Origin: Myxococcales bacterium
Lineage (GTDB): Bacteria; Myxococcota_A; Polyangia; Polyangiales; Polyangiaceae
Direction of reading: 5' to 3'
DNA: 64,000 bases
Assembly (NCBI GenBank): GCA_016712525.1
Contig: JADJQX010000001.1
Span: 124,001 to 188,000 of the forward strand
The notes under the pieces were generated by a model. The model saw nothing but the letters and a program-made list of their open reading frames with translations, searched no databases and was not told the origin of the DNA. Both the position numbers and the translations under genes were made by a program. This document shows, piece by piece, positions 48,117-57,254 of the stretch (the first letter of the stretch is position 1; each line of letters starts with the position of its first letter).

Positions 48117-49433
48117 TCACTTCGGAGGGACGGCCACGCCGCGGAACTGGGTGTTCGCCGCCGCGGTCGCGAGGGTGACGGCCGCCGGGTTCGCGCCGCC
48201 GTCGTCGACGAAACGAACGAGCTTCGCGGGGTTGTCGAGCGTCGTCGCGACCACGTGCGTCGCGCTCCCCACCTTGGCCGCGGCGACCTGGATCGGCGCG
48301 CCGGTGAGCCCCGTCTTGAACGTGGTCGCGAGCGTCCACGTGGCGCCGTCGAACGTCCATTTTTGCACGCCGCCCTGCGCCGCGAGCGAGCGGGTGTCGG
48401 CGACGTACATCGTGTCGATCCCCGCGACCGCCGCGTTCAGGTCGAGCGCGACGAACCCGTTCGGCGAGGTGTTCATGCTCGTGATGCCGGGCAAGTTCGT
48501 CCCGGTCTGGCCCGCCGCGGTGGGCAGGCCCATGCCGATCGTGAAGAGCCGGAGCATGTTCCCGGCGGCACCCGATTGGGTATCTCCGTAGAGCTGACCG
48601 CCGAAGATGCCGAGGCCGCGCATGTTCTGGGGCGCGGCGAGGATTTGAGTGCCGCCCTGGGTGCCATTGGCGATGTAGTAGACGCCACCGCTCGTGTTGG
48701 CCCCGTTTTCGCCGGTCACCCAATACGAGGTCCCGTCGTTCGTGACCGCGGCGCGTACGCTCACCATGGAGAAGGCGGCGTCGAGGCGGGTGCTCGTGTC
48801 GATCGCGGCGTTTTTGTCGATGCGCGCGACGACGCGGTTCGTCGCCGCCGAGTCGGTCCCGTTGACGGCGGCCGTGTCGGGGATGGCCCCGTATCCGGCG
48901 AGCGTCACGTATTGGCCATTCGCCGACGTGAGCAGCATTCCCTCCGTCGACGAGTTGCCGGCCAGCGTGAACGGCTGATTCGCCCCCGCGGCGGCCACCG
49001 GGAGCGGGATCGTGCGCACCACCGCTCCGTCGCTCGACTGACGCTCCTCGACGAACACCGGCGCGGCCGCGGCGCTCAGCACCGCGGCTCCCCCCGTGCC
49101 GATGCGCACCACCATGAACGTCGCCCCCGCCCCCGCGTCGACACCGCCCCCGTCGCTCGCGTCGGTCCCCCCTCCGTCGCTCGCGTCGGCCCCTCCTCCG
49201 TCGCTCGCGTCCGGGGTCGAGGAATCGGGCCGAGACGAATCGGGGCGAGACGAGTCCGGCACGGACGTGTCACGGCCCGCATCTCTCGAGGCCGCGTCGA
49301 CACGCTGGATGGTCGCGTCGCTCTCGGTGCTGGCGTCATCCTCGCCACCGCTCGAGTCGCCACAGGCGACGAAGAGGGCCGAGGGGAAGAGGAGCGCCGA
49401 GGCGGCGATGGAAAGACGAAGCAGGGTGCGCAT
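48117..49433 (-). CDS. Beta-propeller-like lipoprotein with acidic repeat linker
   Basis: A 438-residue lipoprotein (signal ALLFPSALFVACGDS). The linker has two short repeat types, DSSRP/DSSTP and three ASDGGG units (ADASDGGG, TDASDGGG), a composition typical of secreted myxobacterial lipoproteins. The mature domain (about 105-438) consists of repeated beta segments (GATFMVVRIGTGGAAVL, GYGAIPDTAAVNGTD, GGVYYIANGTQGG, GGVQKWTFDGATW), compatible with a propeller. ATG 49433 with GGAGG about 12 bases upstream. Role unknown. Confidence 0.75.
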   Translation of the reverse strand: MRTLLRLSIAASALLFPSALFVACGDSSGGEDDASTESDATIQRVDAASRDAGRDTSVPDSSRPDSSRPDSSTPDASDGGGADASDGGGTDASDGGGVDAGAGATFMVVRIGTGGAAVLSAAAAPVFVEERQSSDGAVVRTIPLPVAAAGANQPFTLAGNSSTEGMLLTSANGQYVTLAGYGAIPDTAAVNGTDSAATNRVVARIDKNAAIDTSTRLDAAFSMVSVRAAVTNDGTSYWVTGENGANTSGGVYYIANGTQGGTQILAAPQNMRGLGIFGGQLYGDTQSGAAGNMLRLFTIGMGLPTAAGQTGTNLPGITSMNTSPNGFVALDLNAAVAGIDTMYVADTRSLAAQGGVQKWTFDGATWTLATTFKTGLTGAPIQVAAAKVGSATHVVATTLDNPAKLVRFVDDGGANPAAVTLATAAANTQFRGVAVPPK

Positions 49434-49708
49434 GAGAGACCTCCGAGGGAGCGAACGAGGGGACTGGGAAAGGTACCTTGTCGCTTCCGTTCGGTGCGTC
49501 ACCTTCCTGTGACATTTCGCGGGGGTAGGAGACCTTGCCACGTCTCGTCACGTCTCGCCACACGCCCCGCGCGACGGGCACCGCGATCCGCGAACGACGT
49601 GCCGCCGAGGCATCTTCGGGGAGCGCGACCGTGGCCGGGTGCGAACTTTTCCCACGGTGTGGTGCTTCGGCGGGCCCGCCCGGGCGGCGAGTGTGCTTGA
49701 GTCGCGCC

Positions 49709-51178
49709 ATGCACCTTAGGCGCTCCCTCTCCGCACTCGCGCTCGTTCTCGTATCGGCACCGACGCTCGCCCTCGCCGAGGGCCCCGAGGGGGCCAAGCC
49801 GGCGGCACCCGAGCCTTCGACCGAATACGAGGGGCGCGTCTCGTTCGTGTTCCGCCCTTCGTTCCCCGTGTCGAACGGCAACGTGTTCGCCAACTCGGTG
49901 GCCGGCGGCGGCCTCGAGTGGCAAAAGGGCGGGGGCCTCTTGCGCTACCACGCCGCGGCGATGATCGTCGGCACCATCGACATGCTCGGCGCCCGCGTGG
50001 AGCCGCTCAGCTTCGGCCTCGGTTTCCCCATTTACGACAAGGGCGGGGCCCGCGTGGAGCTCGAGCCCGTGCTCCACCTCCTGAACCCGCAGCTCGTGGC
50101 CCCCACCGACCGCCGCGGAACGCTCGTGCCGAACCGCGGAGACACCGCCACCTTCCAGCTCTCGACCGGGGCCGACGTGCGGGTCAACTTCTCGAAAGAC
50201 AAGTTCACCTTCGGCATCTCGCCCATCGGGTTCGACGTTCGCTGGCTCAACGCCGGCCTCGCCACGGGCGCCAAACAAGAGCTCCTCGCCGGGGTCGACT
50301 ACCAAATGCGCCTCACCCTCGGGTACCAGTACGGCGGCGTCGAGAAGGCCGAGCGCGACTGCCCCGACGGAACGAAAGTGGCACTCGACAAGGAGTGCCC
50401 CAAGGCCGTCGCCAAAGACTCGGACAAGGACGGGATCCCCGACGACGAGGACGCCTGCCGCGACGTGGCCGGCCCGAAGACCGACGATCCGAAGACCAAC
50501 GGCTGCCCGCCCGACGCCGACGGCGACGGCATCGCCGACAAGGACGACGCCTGCCCCGAGAAGCGCGGTCCCCGCACGACCGACCCGAAGACGAACGGCT
50601 GCCCCCTCGCGACCGACGCCGACGGCGACGGCGTGACCGACAAAGAAGACGCGTGCCCCTCCGTCGCCGGCATCGCCTCGAGCGACCCGAAGACCAACGG
50701 CTGCCCCGACCCGGATCCCGACAAGGACGGCATCCTCGGCGACAAGGACGCGTGCCCCAACGAGGCCGGCAAACCCGACCCGGATCCCACGAAAAACGGC
50801 TGCCCGAAGGCCTTCGTGCAGGGCGGGCTCATCAAGATCCTGGACCAGGTCAAATTCCAGACGGGCTCGGCCGCCATCGCCGCCGGGAAAGACAACGACG
50901 ACACGCTCCAGGCGGTCGTCAACGTGCTCCAGAAGCACCCCGAGATCAAAATGCTGAGCGTCGAGGGCCACACCGACAACAAGGGCTACGCCGACCAGAA
51001 CAAGAAGCTCAGCGCGGCCCGCGCGGCTTCGGTCGTCGACGCGCTCGTCAAGAAGGGCATCGCCAAGGAGCGCCTCTCGAGCGTCGGCTTCGGCCAAGAG
51101 AAGCCCATCGCCTCGAACGACACCGAGGCGGGCCGCAAAGACAACCGCCGCGTCGAGTTCCACATCGTGAACAAGTAA
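49709..51178 (+). CDS. OmpA-family protein with thrombospondin type 3 repeats
   Basis: A 489-residue outer-membrane protein with a cleavable signal (ALALVLVSAPTLALAEG). The N-terminal beta-barrel-like part (about 40-230) is followed by four calcium-binding TSP3 repeats (DSDKDGIPDDEDAC, DADGDGIADKDDAC, DADGDGVTDKEDAC, DPDKDGILGDKDAC, each followed by KTNGC-type linkers), then an OmpA-like peptidoglycan-binding domain (VEGHTDNKG, NKKLSAARAASVVDAL, RKDNRRVEFHI). It tethers the outer membrane to the cell wall. The repeats may sense calcium. ATG at 49709. Confidence 0.92.
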   Translation: MHLRRSLSALALVLVSAPTLALAEGPEGAKPAAPEPSTEYEGRVSFVFRPSFPVSNGNVFANSVAGGGLEWQKGGGLLRYHAAAMIVGTIDMLGARVEPLSFGLGFPIYDKGGARVELEPVLHLLNPQLVAPTDRRGTLVPNRGDTATFQLSTGADVRVNFSKDKFTFGISPIGFDVRWLNAGLATGAKQELLAGVDYQMRLTLGYQYGGVEKAERDCPDGTKVALDKECPKAVAKDSDKDGIPDDEDACRDVAGPKTDDPKTNGCPPDADGDGIADKDDACPEKRGPRTTDPKTNGCPLATDADGDGVTDKEDACPSVAGIASSDPKTNGCPDPDPDKDGILGDKDACPNEAGKPDPDPTKNGCPKAFVQGGLIKILDQVKFQTGSAAIAAGKDNDDTLQAVVNVLQKHPEIKMLSVEGHTDNKGYADQNKKLSAARAASVVDALVKKGIAKERLSSVGFGQEKPIASNDTEAGRKDNRRVEFHIVNK

Positions 51179-51340
51179 GGCCAAGTTGAGGCCCGCCGAC
51201 CTCGAATCGAGGTCGCGCTCCCTCAACTCCTCGTTAGCCGAACCATGCCGCGTCGCGCTCGCTGCCGACGCGGCATTCGTTTGCCATTGCGCCAAGGTTG
51301 GTTCGGTCGGAATATCCTCCCTCCGGGGTGGGAGCTTCCC

Positions 51341-53023
51341 ATGAGCGACCCGCATCGAATAGGCAAATACGACGTCGTGGCCCGGTTGGCCCAAGGCGGA
51401 ATGGGCAACGTGTACCTCGCGCGCACCCAAGGGGTCGCGGGGTTCGAGAAGCTCGTCGTCGTGAAGACGCTTCGCGCCGACTTCGCCGACGACCCGAAGT
51501 TTTGCGAGATGTTCCTCGACGAGGCCAGGCTCGCGGCGAAGCTCAATCACCGAAATATCGTGCAGACCAACGACGCCGGCGTCGATGGCGGCACCTACTA
51601 CATGGTGATGGACTTCCTCGATGGGCGGAGCCTCTGGCGGATCCAACGCCACTTCGCCAAAGAGGGCGCCCACCTCCCGCTCTCCACGAGCGTCCGGATC
51701 ATCGCCGACATGCTCGCCGGGCTCCACCACGCGCACGAGCTCACCGACGCCGAAGGCAAGAACGTCGGCGTGGTGCACCGCGACGTCTGCCCCGCGAACG
51801 TGTTCGTGACGGTCGACGGGCAGGTCAAGGTGGTCGACTTCGGCGTCGCGAAGGCGAAGACGCACGCCCACGAGACGCAGGCCGGCACCATCAAGGGGCG
51901 CGTGGCGTACATGTCGCCCGAGCACGTGCAAGCGGGCCCCATCGATCGGCGCGCGGACGTGTTCTCCGCGGGCATCCTGCTGTGGGAGGCCATCACCCGA
52001 AATCGGTTCTGGGAGGGGCTGAACGAGACCCAAATCTTGGGCCGCCTCGTCCGTGGGCAGCTCCCGACGCTCGATCACGAGGGCGCCGATCCCAAGCTCC
52101 AGGCCGCGTGTGTGCGCGCCCTCTCGCCGAGCCCGGACGACCGCTTCCCCACGGCCCACGCCATGCGGCTCGCCCTCGAGGAGTGGCTCGAGCGCAACGA
52201 GCCGCGGAACGGGCTCGCCGACCTCGGGGCCACCCTCCTCGAGCTCACGGCCGAGGAGAGGGCGAAGATCGCGCGCCTGCTCGAGGCCGCGCCCGACGCC
52301 GATCGCACCGCCCCCTTGCCCGCGCTCGATCCGACCCGGATCGCGGGGACGAGCGACTCGGGCGCGAGCGCGCCTAGGGGCACCTCGGAGCGCAGCGCGA
52401 CGGCCCCGCTCACCCCGCTCGCCACGACCACCCCCATCGCGAGCCTCCCCCCGCCGAGCGCGCCGTCGAGGCCTCTCCCCCGTGTGCTCGCCGGCGCCGT
52501 CCTCGTGGCCCTCGTGGCCGCGGCGGCGACGTTCTTCGCCACCCGTCCGCGCGCGCCGATCGAGCCCCCGAGGGCGAACGCGAGCGAGGCCCCGCCACCT
52601 CCCAAGGGCCCCGTGGTCGAGGTCGCGCCACCGACCGCCACGCCGACCGACACGAACGTGACGCTCGACGTCGCGATAAGCCCGCTCTCGGCCAAGGTGT
52701 ACTTGGACGACCGCCCCCTCGGCGCGAACCCGTTTCACGGGCAGCTCGCGCGGGACGGCAGGTCGCACGTCCTACGGGCCGAGGCCGCCGGGTACAAACC
52801 GAGGGCGTTCACGTTCGTGCTCGATCGTGATCGCGCGGTCGACTTCGCGCTCGAGGCCTACCCGCAAGGAGGGCACGCCCCACCGCCCACGGCCACGCCC
52901 TCCCCCTCGCCGGAGGGGCCGTCCGCCGCGGCCAACGCCGACCCGAAGGGGATCCGCGAGCTCCCCGTGAAACCCACCGACGCCCCCAAGCCTGCGCTCG
53001 ACACCGATGTCTTCAAAAAGTAA
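51341..53023 (+). CDS. Ser/Thr protein kinase with C-terminal PEGA domain
   Basis: A 560-residue membrane kinase of the eukaryotic type. Kinase domain (about 8-280): GGMGNVYLA loop, VVVKTL (Lys42), VHRDVCPANVF (catalytic Asp148; Lys of HRDxK is Cys150, a common myxobacterial variant), VVDFGVAK (DFG 166-168) and YMSPEH. A single helix (VLAGAVLVALVAAAATFFA, about 396-414) is followed by a periplasmic PEGA-like domain (TLDVAISPLSAKVYLDDRPLGANPF). ATG 51341 has GGGAG near it. It heads a run of overlapping genes encoding envelope proteins, so it is probably their sensor or partner. Confidence 0.92.
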   Translation: MSDPHRIGKYDVVARLAQGGMGNVYLARTQGVAGFEKLVVVKTLRADFADDPKFCEMFLDEARLAAKLNHRNIVQTNDAGVDGGTYYMVMDFLDGRSLWRIQRHFAKEGAHLPLSTSVRIIADMLAGLHHAHELTDAEGKNVGVVHRDVCPANVFVTVDGQVKVVDFGVAKAKTHAHETQAGTIKGRVAYMSPEHVQAGPIDRRADVFSAGILLWEAITRNRFWEGLNETQILGRLVRGQLPTLDHEGADPKLQAACVRALSPSPDDRFPTAHAMRLALEEWLERNEPRNGLADLGATLLELTAEERAKIARLLEAAPDADRTAPLPALDPTRIAGTSDSGASAPRGTSERSATAPLTPLATTTPIASLPPPSAPSRPLPRVLAGAVLVALVAAAATFFATRPRAPIEPPRANASEAPPPPKGPVVEVAPPTATPTDTNVTLDVAISPLSAKVYLDDRPLGANPFHGQLARDGRSHVLRAEAAGYKPRAFTFVLDRDRAVDFALEAYPQGGHAPPPTATPSPSPEGPSAAANADPKGIRELPVKPTDAPKPALDTDVFKK

Positions 53024-53030
53024 TCCCCTT

Positions 53031-54023
53031 ATGGCCCGTCCAAGGCGACTCCCCTCTCCCCGCTTCGTCTTGGCCATCGCGCTCGCCGGCGTCGTCGGCG
53101 CCGGATATCCCTCCGTGGCCTCGGCCGAAGACACGAAAGAGGCCGTCGAGCGCTTCGAGAAGGGTGTCGGCCTCTACCAGGCCGGGGCGTTCGAGGGCGC
53201 GCTCATCGAGTTCGACGTCGCGTACAAGTCGAGTGGCAACTACCGAATCCTCTTCAATATCGCCCTCTGCAAAATGGAGAGCCGGGACCCGGTCGGCGCG
53301 TTGGCGGCGTTCCGGCGCTACCTCGCCGAGGGCGGTGACCGAATCGACGCCGCGCGGCGCGCCACCGTCGAGGCCTTCGTGAAGAAGCTCGAGCCCGCCG
53401 TGGTGTCCCTCGTCGTCCGCACGGACGCCCCACCGGGCGCCGAGGTCACGGTCGACGACGAGCGCGTGGCCACCACGCCGGTGTCGGGCCCCGTCGCCAT
53501 CAAGGCAGGCCGCCACCGCGTGTCGATCCGGTTCGGCGAGCGCCGCGTCGAGAAGACGATCGAGGCCCCCTCGGGCGAGTCGGCCACGGTCGATCTCCCG
53601 CTCCCGCCCGCGGCCACGCGTGGGGCGAGCTCCGCGTCCACGGCGGCGCCCCCGACGACCACGAAGGGCAACGAAGACGGCGCGAGCCTCTTGTGGGTCC
53701 CTTGGGCCGTGGCGGGCGGACTCGGGATCGCGTCGATCGCGACGGGCATCATCGCCGTGGATTCCAGGAACGACGCCGAGACCGCGCGCGCCACGTACGG
53801 CGCCACGCGCGCCGACATCGACACTCCGGCCGACAAGGCGCGCGCGCTGGGCCTCGCGACCGACGTCCTCCTCGCGTCGACGGTCGTGGCCGCGGGAGTC
53901 GCGACCTACTTCACCATCAAGGCGGTGACGCGCCCCACGGACGACGGCCACGGGGCGAAGCCGACGGCGCGCGTCGGGCTCGGGCCCTTCGGGCTCGGGC
54001 TCGCCGTCCGAGGTGAGCTGTGA
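53031..54023 (+). CDS. TPR/PEGA periplasmic protein
   Basis: A protein of 330 residues (ATG 53031; ATG 53007, which would overlap the kinase gene by 17 bases, adds eight). Signal peptide (SVASAED cleavage), then TPR-like helices (EKGVGLYQAGAFEGALIEFDVAY, GNYRILFNIALCKMESRDPVGALAAFRRYL), a PEGA-type domain (APPGAEVTVDDERVATTPVSGPVAI, RVSIRFGERRVEKTI) and a C-terminal membrane-helix pair (WAVAGGLGIASIATGIIA, LATDVLLASTVVAAGVATY). Its PEGA domain matches the one on the kinase, so the two may interact. Its stop overlaps the next gene. Confidence 0.83.
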   Translation: MARPRRLPSPRFVLAIALAGVVGAGYPSVASAEDTKEAVERFEKGVGLYQAGAFEGALIEFDVAYKSSGNYRILFNIALCKMESRDPVGALAAFRRYLAEGGDRIDAARRATVEAFVKKLEPAVVSLVVRTDAPPGAEVTVDDERVATTPVSGPVAIKAGRHRVSIRFGERRVEKTIEAPSGESATVDLPLPPAATRGASSASTAAPPTTTKGNEDGASLLWVPWAVAGGLGIASIATGIIAVDSRNDAETARATYGATRADIDTPADKARALGLATDVLLASTVVAAGVATYFTIKAVTRPTDDGHGAKPTARVGLGPFGLGLAVRGEL

Positions 54024-54421
54024 GGGCCGCGCGCGCCGCAGGGGTCCTCGTCGTGCTCGCGACGGGGCTCTCTGCCTGCGTCGACGACTCGCCCATCGTG
54101 ACCACGGGGCGTGACGCCGGCGCTGCCCCGTCCGCGCCGCCGCCCATCCCGGGCGATCTCCCCCCGAGCGACCCGGCCACCTGTCTCACCTGCGGCGACA
54201 CGATCACGCGGGGGGTACGCCCTGGGGCCTGCCGAAGCGACGGGAACCCGGGCTCGGCGGCGCTCCTCGGCGCCTACGTCGACTGCGTGTGCCGGACGTC
54301 CTGCACCGAAGAGTGCTCGCTCCACTGCGGAGGTGTGCCCGCCGACGCGACGTGCGCGAAATGCGTGACCGAGAAATGCGGGGCCGCGGAGCGCTCGTGC
54401 CGCGCAGGGAGCAGCCGATGA
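54020..54421 (+). CDS. Small Cys-rich lipoprotein
   Basis: A 133-residue lipoprotein (ATGLSACVDD lipobox) starting at a GTG within the previous stop (GTGA at 54020-54023). The mature part has thirteen Cys in a regular pattern (ATCLTCGD, ACRSDG, DCVCRTSCTEECSLHCGG, TCAKCVTEKCG), suggesting several disulfides. Its stop overlaps the start of the solute-binding lipoprotein gene (ATGA). The position between the PEGA protein and two binding proteins suggests it belongs to their surface complex. Confidence 0.82.
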   Translation: MRAARAAGVLVVLATGLSACVDDSPIVTTGRDAGAAPSAPPPIPGDLPPSDPATCLTCGDTITRGVRPGACRSDGNPGSAALLGAYVDCVCRTSCTEECSLHCGGVPADATCAKCVTEKCGAAERSCRAGSSR

Positions 54422-56064
54422 GACACGGCGTCACGAAGGCGTTCCTCCTCGGGCTCTTCACGCTCGGCCTCGCCTCCCCCGCGTGCAGTCTGCACGTGTC
54501 CGGCGAGGCCGACCAGTGCACGACCGACGACGACTGCCGCGGGCGAGGCCCCGACTTCGCCGGCACCGGGTGCGCCAAGGCCGGCCCACGCGCGGGCTTC
54601 TGCGTCGACTCGGCCGAGCCGCTCGCCGAGGGGGAGTGCGCGGCGAACGCCGACTGCGTCGATCTCGTCGGCCCCGGGGCGATCTGCGCCTCCACGTCCG
54701 CCGAGCGCCGCCGCTGCGTGCAGGTCCTCACCCCCGAGTGCCCGATCGTGCTCGGGAACCCCTTCGTGGAGGGGACGCACATCCTCGGTGTCATCGGCGA
54801 GGTCGCCCCCGACGACCCCGCGTACGCGAGGGACTACGCGCACCTGGCCGGCGCCAAGGTCGCCCTCGACGAGCTCCAATCCGAGCGAGGCGTGACGCTG
54901 CCGGGCAAGCGCCGCTTCGCGATCGTCGGGTGCACGAGCTCCCGGCCGCGCGCCGCCGGGGCCAGGCTCGCCGCGCTCGGAGCGAAGGCGATCGTAGGGC
55001 CGACGACCGAAGAGGCCCTCCAGAAGGTCGTCGAGCAGACGGCCCCAGCGGAGATCCCCGTCCTCGCCGGCGCCCTCGGAGACAACACCGCCTCGGGCGT
55101 CAAGGGCGCCGAGTCGACCGTCTTCCTCTTCGGGCCCGGGCGCGACGCGATCGTCTCCGCGCTCGGCGCGGCCTTGCTGGACGTCTCTCCCGAGGCACGC
55201 ACGCCCCAGGGAAAGGTGCGGCTCGCCGTCGTGCTCGGCCGTGGGCGCGAGCTGCTCGGCCAGACGCTCACCGAGAAGCTCGTCTTCAACGAGAAGACCG
55301 CGGTCGTCAACCAGAGCGACCCGACCTGCGGCGCCGGCGGCTGCTACCGAGCCTTCGACGCGGCCAAGCTCACGCCCGCGCAGCTCGCCGACGAGCTCAC
55401 CACCTTCGCCCCCACGGTCGTCGTCCCCCTCACCGACGCGACCTGGGGCTCCACGATCCTCCCCCTCGTCGAGCAGCGCTTCGCGGCCGCGACCACGAAG
55501 CCCATCTACCTCCACGTCGTCCTCGACGAAGAGGACATGGGGTACCGGGTGCAGCCGAACGATCCCGCGTTCAGGAGGCGCGTATTCGGCATTTGGCCCG
55601 CGCGCGACGAGGGCACGTTCGCGAGCTTCCGAGATCGCTTCCGCAAGGCGACCTCGGCCGGCGCGGGCTCGCCGGGACCTACCCCGAGCCTCACGGCGGC
55701 GCGCGCGTACGACCTCACCGCCCTCGCCTTCTATGCCGCGTACCTCGCGTCGTTCCGCGGCGCGGGAGGGGCGTTCGGAGGGGCCGACGTCACCCGGGCG
55801 CTCTCCGACGTGATGGCGGCCGGCGCGCGACGTGTGGGCCCGGGCCCCGTCGACGTCCCGAGCGCCATCGCCGAGCTCTCCAAAGGGGCGGCCGGGAGGA
55901 TCGACTTCGACGGCGTAGTCACGGCGCTCGACCCGATGAACGGCCGAGTCGCCCCCCCACGCTGGCAGACCTTCTGCGTCGACGCGCAGGGGGCGTACGT
56001 CGGCGGGGCCCGCACCTACAAAGACGGAAGGGGCGAGGGCGGAACGCCCGGCCTCTGCCGATGA
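54418..56064 (+). CDS. Periplasmic-binding-protein-like lipoprotein (branched-chain amino acid receptor type)
   Basis: A 548-residue lipoprotein (SPACSLHVSGE lipobox). A Cys-rich start (DQCTTDDDCRGRG, CVDSAEP, CAANADCVD) is followed by a type I solute-binding fold: THILGVIGEVAPDD, AHLAGAKVALDELQSERG, AIVGPTTEEALQKVVEQ, PVLAGALGDN and FTEK-like LTEKLVFNEKTAVVNQSD. The two-lobe pattern matches Leu/Ile/Val receptors. No permease or ATPase gene is present, so it more likely senses a ligand than feeds a transporter. ATG 54418 with GGGAG upstream. Confidence 0.82.
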   Translation: MRHGVTKAFLLGLFTLGLASPACSLHVSGEADQCTTDDDCRGRGPDFAGTGCAKAGPRAGFCVDSAEPLAEGECAANADCVDLVGPGAICASTSAERRRCVQVLTPECPIVLGNPFVEGTHILGVIGEVAPDDPAYARDYAHLAGAKVALDELQSERGVTLPGKRRFAIVGCTSSRPRAAGARLAALGAKAIVGPTTEEALQKVVEQTAPAEIPVLAGALGDNTASGVKGAESTVFLFGPGRDAIVSALGAALLDVSPEARTPQGKVRLAVVLGRGRELLGQTLTEKLVFNEKTAVVNQSDPTCGAGGCYRAFDAAKLTPAQLADELTTFAPTVVVPLTDATWGSTILPLVEQRFAAATTKPIYLHVVLDEEDMGYRVQPNDPAFRRRVFGIWPARDEGTFASFRDRFRKATSAGAGSPGPTPSLTAARAYDLTALAFYAAYLASFRGAGGAFGGADVTRALSDVMAAGARRVGPGPVDVPSAIAELSKGAAGRIDFDGVVTALDPMNGRVAPPRWQTFCVDAQGAYVGGARTYKDGRGEGGTPGLCR

Positions 56065-56081
56065 GACACGGAGAACCGCCG

Positions 56082-57254
56082 ATGCCCATTCGCTCCGATG
56101 CGACGCGCCCCGCTCGACGACAGGCCACGATCTCGCGACGCACAGCGTTCGTCGGGCTCGGCAGTGTGGCGCTCGCGCTCGCCCTGCCCGGGTGCTCCAG
56201 CACCGAAGGAGGTCCGGCCCTGCCCAAGCTCCGCGTCGGCACCGTGCCCTGGGCCGGCTGGAGCCCGCTCGACGTGGCCAAGGCCAAGGGCTTCTTCGAG
56301 GCCGAGGGGCTCGACGTCGAGGTGGTCAACTTCGAAGCCGGCGGAGATACGAAGCTCACCGACGCGATCGCCGACGGCTCGGTCGACTGCGGCTTTTACA
56401 TGCAGGGCACTCTCCTCACGTATGCCATGCAGCGCAAGTCGCCCATCGTGTTCTTGGGTGAGGTCGACTGGTCCTACGGCGGAGACCAAATCATCGTCCG
56501 CCCGCCCGTCGAGGCGGCGATCGAGGCCATCCGCGCCAAAAAGAAGAAGGTCGGAACGTACTCGTCCGCGGCGAGCAACATGCTGCTCCTCGACTACTAC
56601 TTCCGTGACACCTCTCTTCACGCCGGGTGGTCTTTGGACGTGACCACGACCGACGTGGTCGAGCGCTCGGCGACCGAGCTCGTCGACACCTACCTCTCCG
56701 GCGAGGACGCCGTCTCCCTCAACGCCGATCCCGACTCGAAGCCGCAGATCGAGGCGGGCGGCGAGGTCGTGGCGACGAGCGCGACCTACCCCGGCATCTT
56801 GGCCGAGGGGCTCATGGCCAACCGCGAGAGGTACGTCACCGTCGGCCCCGACGCGTACAAGAAGCTCTTTTCGGGGTGGATCCAGGCCGTCCGCTACATG
56901 TACGGCGCCGACCACAAACGCAACACCCTCGACCTCGCGCACCGCGACGAGGTGCTCGACCTCGTGAGCCAGGGGACCTTCCTCGGGAACGTGACGACCG
57001 ACGAGGCCTCCGGCTACTTGGGGAACGTCCGCATCCACTCGCTCTCCAAGCTCGAGACCGTGAACCTCGACAAGCGCGAGGACGTGCTCCTCGCCGAGTA
57101 CGGCACGAAGGGCCTCCAGCCGCTCCGTAGCCACATCCGGGAGGTCGCGGCCTTCGTCAAGCGCACCGACCCGAAGGCCGACGACTTCGACCTCGCGAAG
57201 GGCATCGACACGGGTCCGCTCGAGGCCGCCATCTCCGAGCTCAAGGCGCGGTGA
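56082..57254 (+). CDS. NMT1/SsuA-like solute-binding lipoprotein
   Basis: A 390-residue lipoprotein (LALALPGCSSTEG). The mature domain resembles NMT1/THI5 and SsuA binding proteins: KLRVGTVPWAGWSPLDVAKAKGFFEAEGLDVEVVNF, DGSVDCGFYMQGTLLTYAMQ, AASNMLLLDYYFRD, TELVDTYLSGEDAVSLN and GIDTGPLEAAISELKAR. ATG 56082 has CGGAG eight bases upstream; ATG 56061, overlapping the upstream stop, would add seven residues without a ribosome site. Unlike usual transport cassettes, no permease or ATPase gene follows. It closes the kinase-led gene run. Confidence 0.85.
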   Translation: MPIRSDATRPARRQATISRRTAFVGLGSVALALALPGCSSTEGGPALPKLRVGTVPWAGWSPLDVAKAKGFFEAEGLDVEVVNFEAGGDTKLTDAIADGSVDCGFYMQGTLLTYAMQRKSPIVFLGEVDWSYGGDQIIVRPPVEAAIEAIRAKKKKVGTYSSAASNMLLLDYYFRDTSLHAGWSLDVTTTDVVERSATELVDTYLSGEDAVSLNADPDSKPQIEAGGEVVATSATYPGILAEGLMANRERYVTVGPDAYKKLFSGWIQAVRYMYGADHKRNTLDLAHRDEVLDLVSQGTFLGNVTTDEASGYLGNVRIHSLSKLETVNLDKREDVLLAEYGTKGLQPLRSHIREVAAFVKRTDPKADDFDLAKGIDTGPLEAAISELKAR

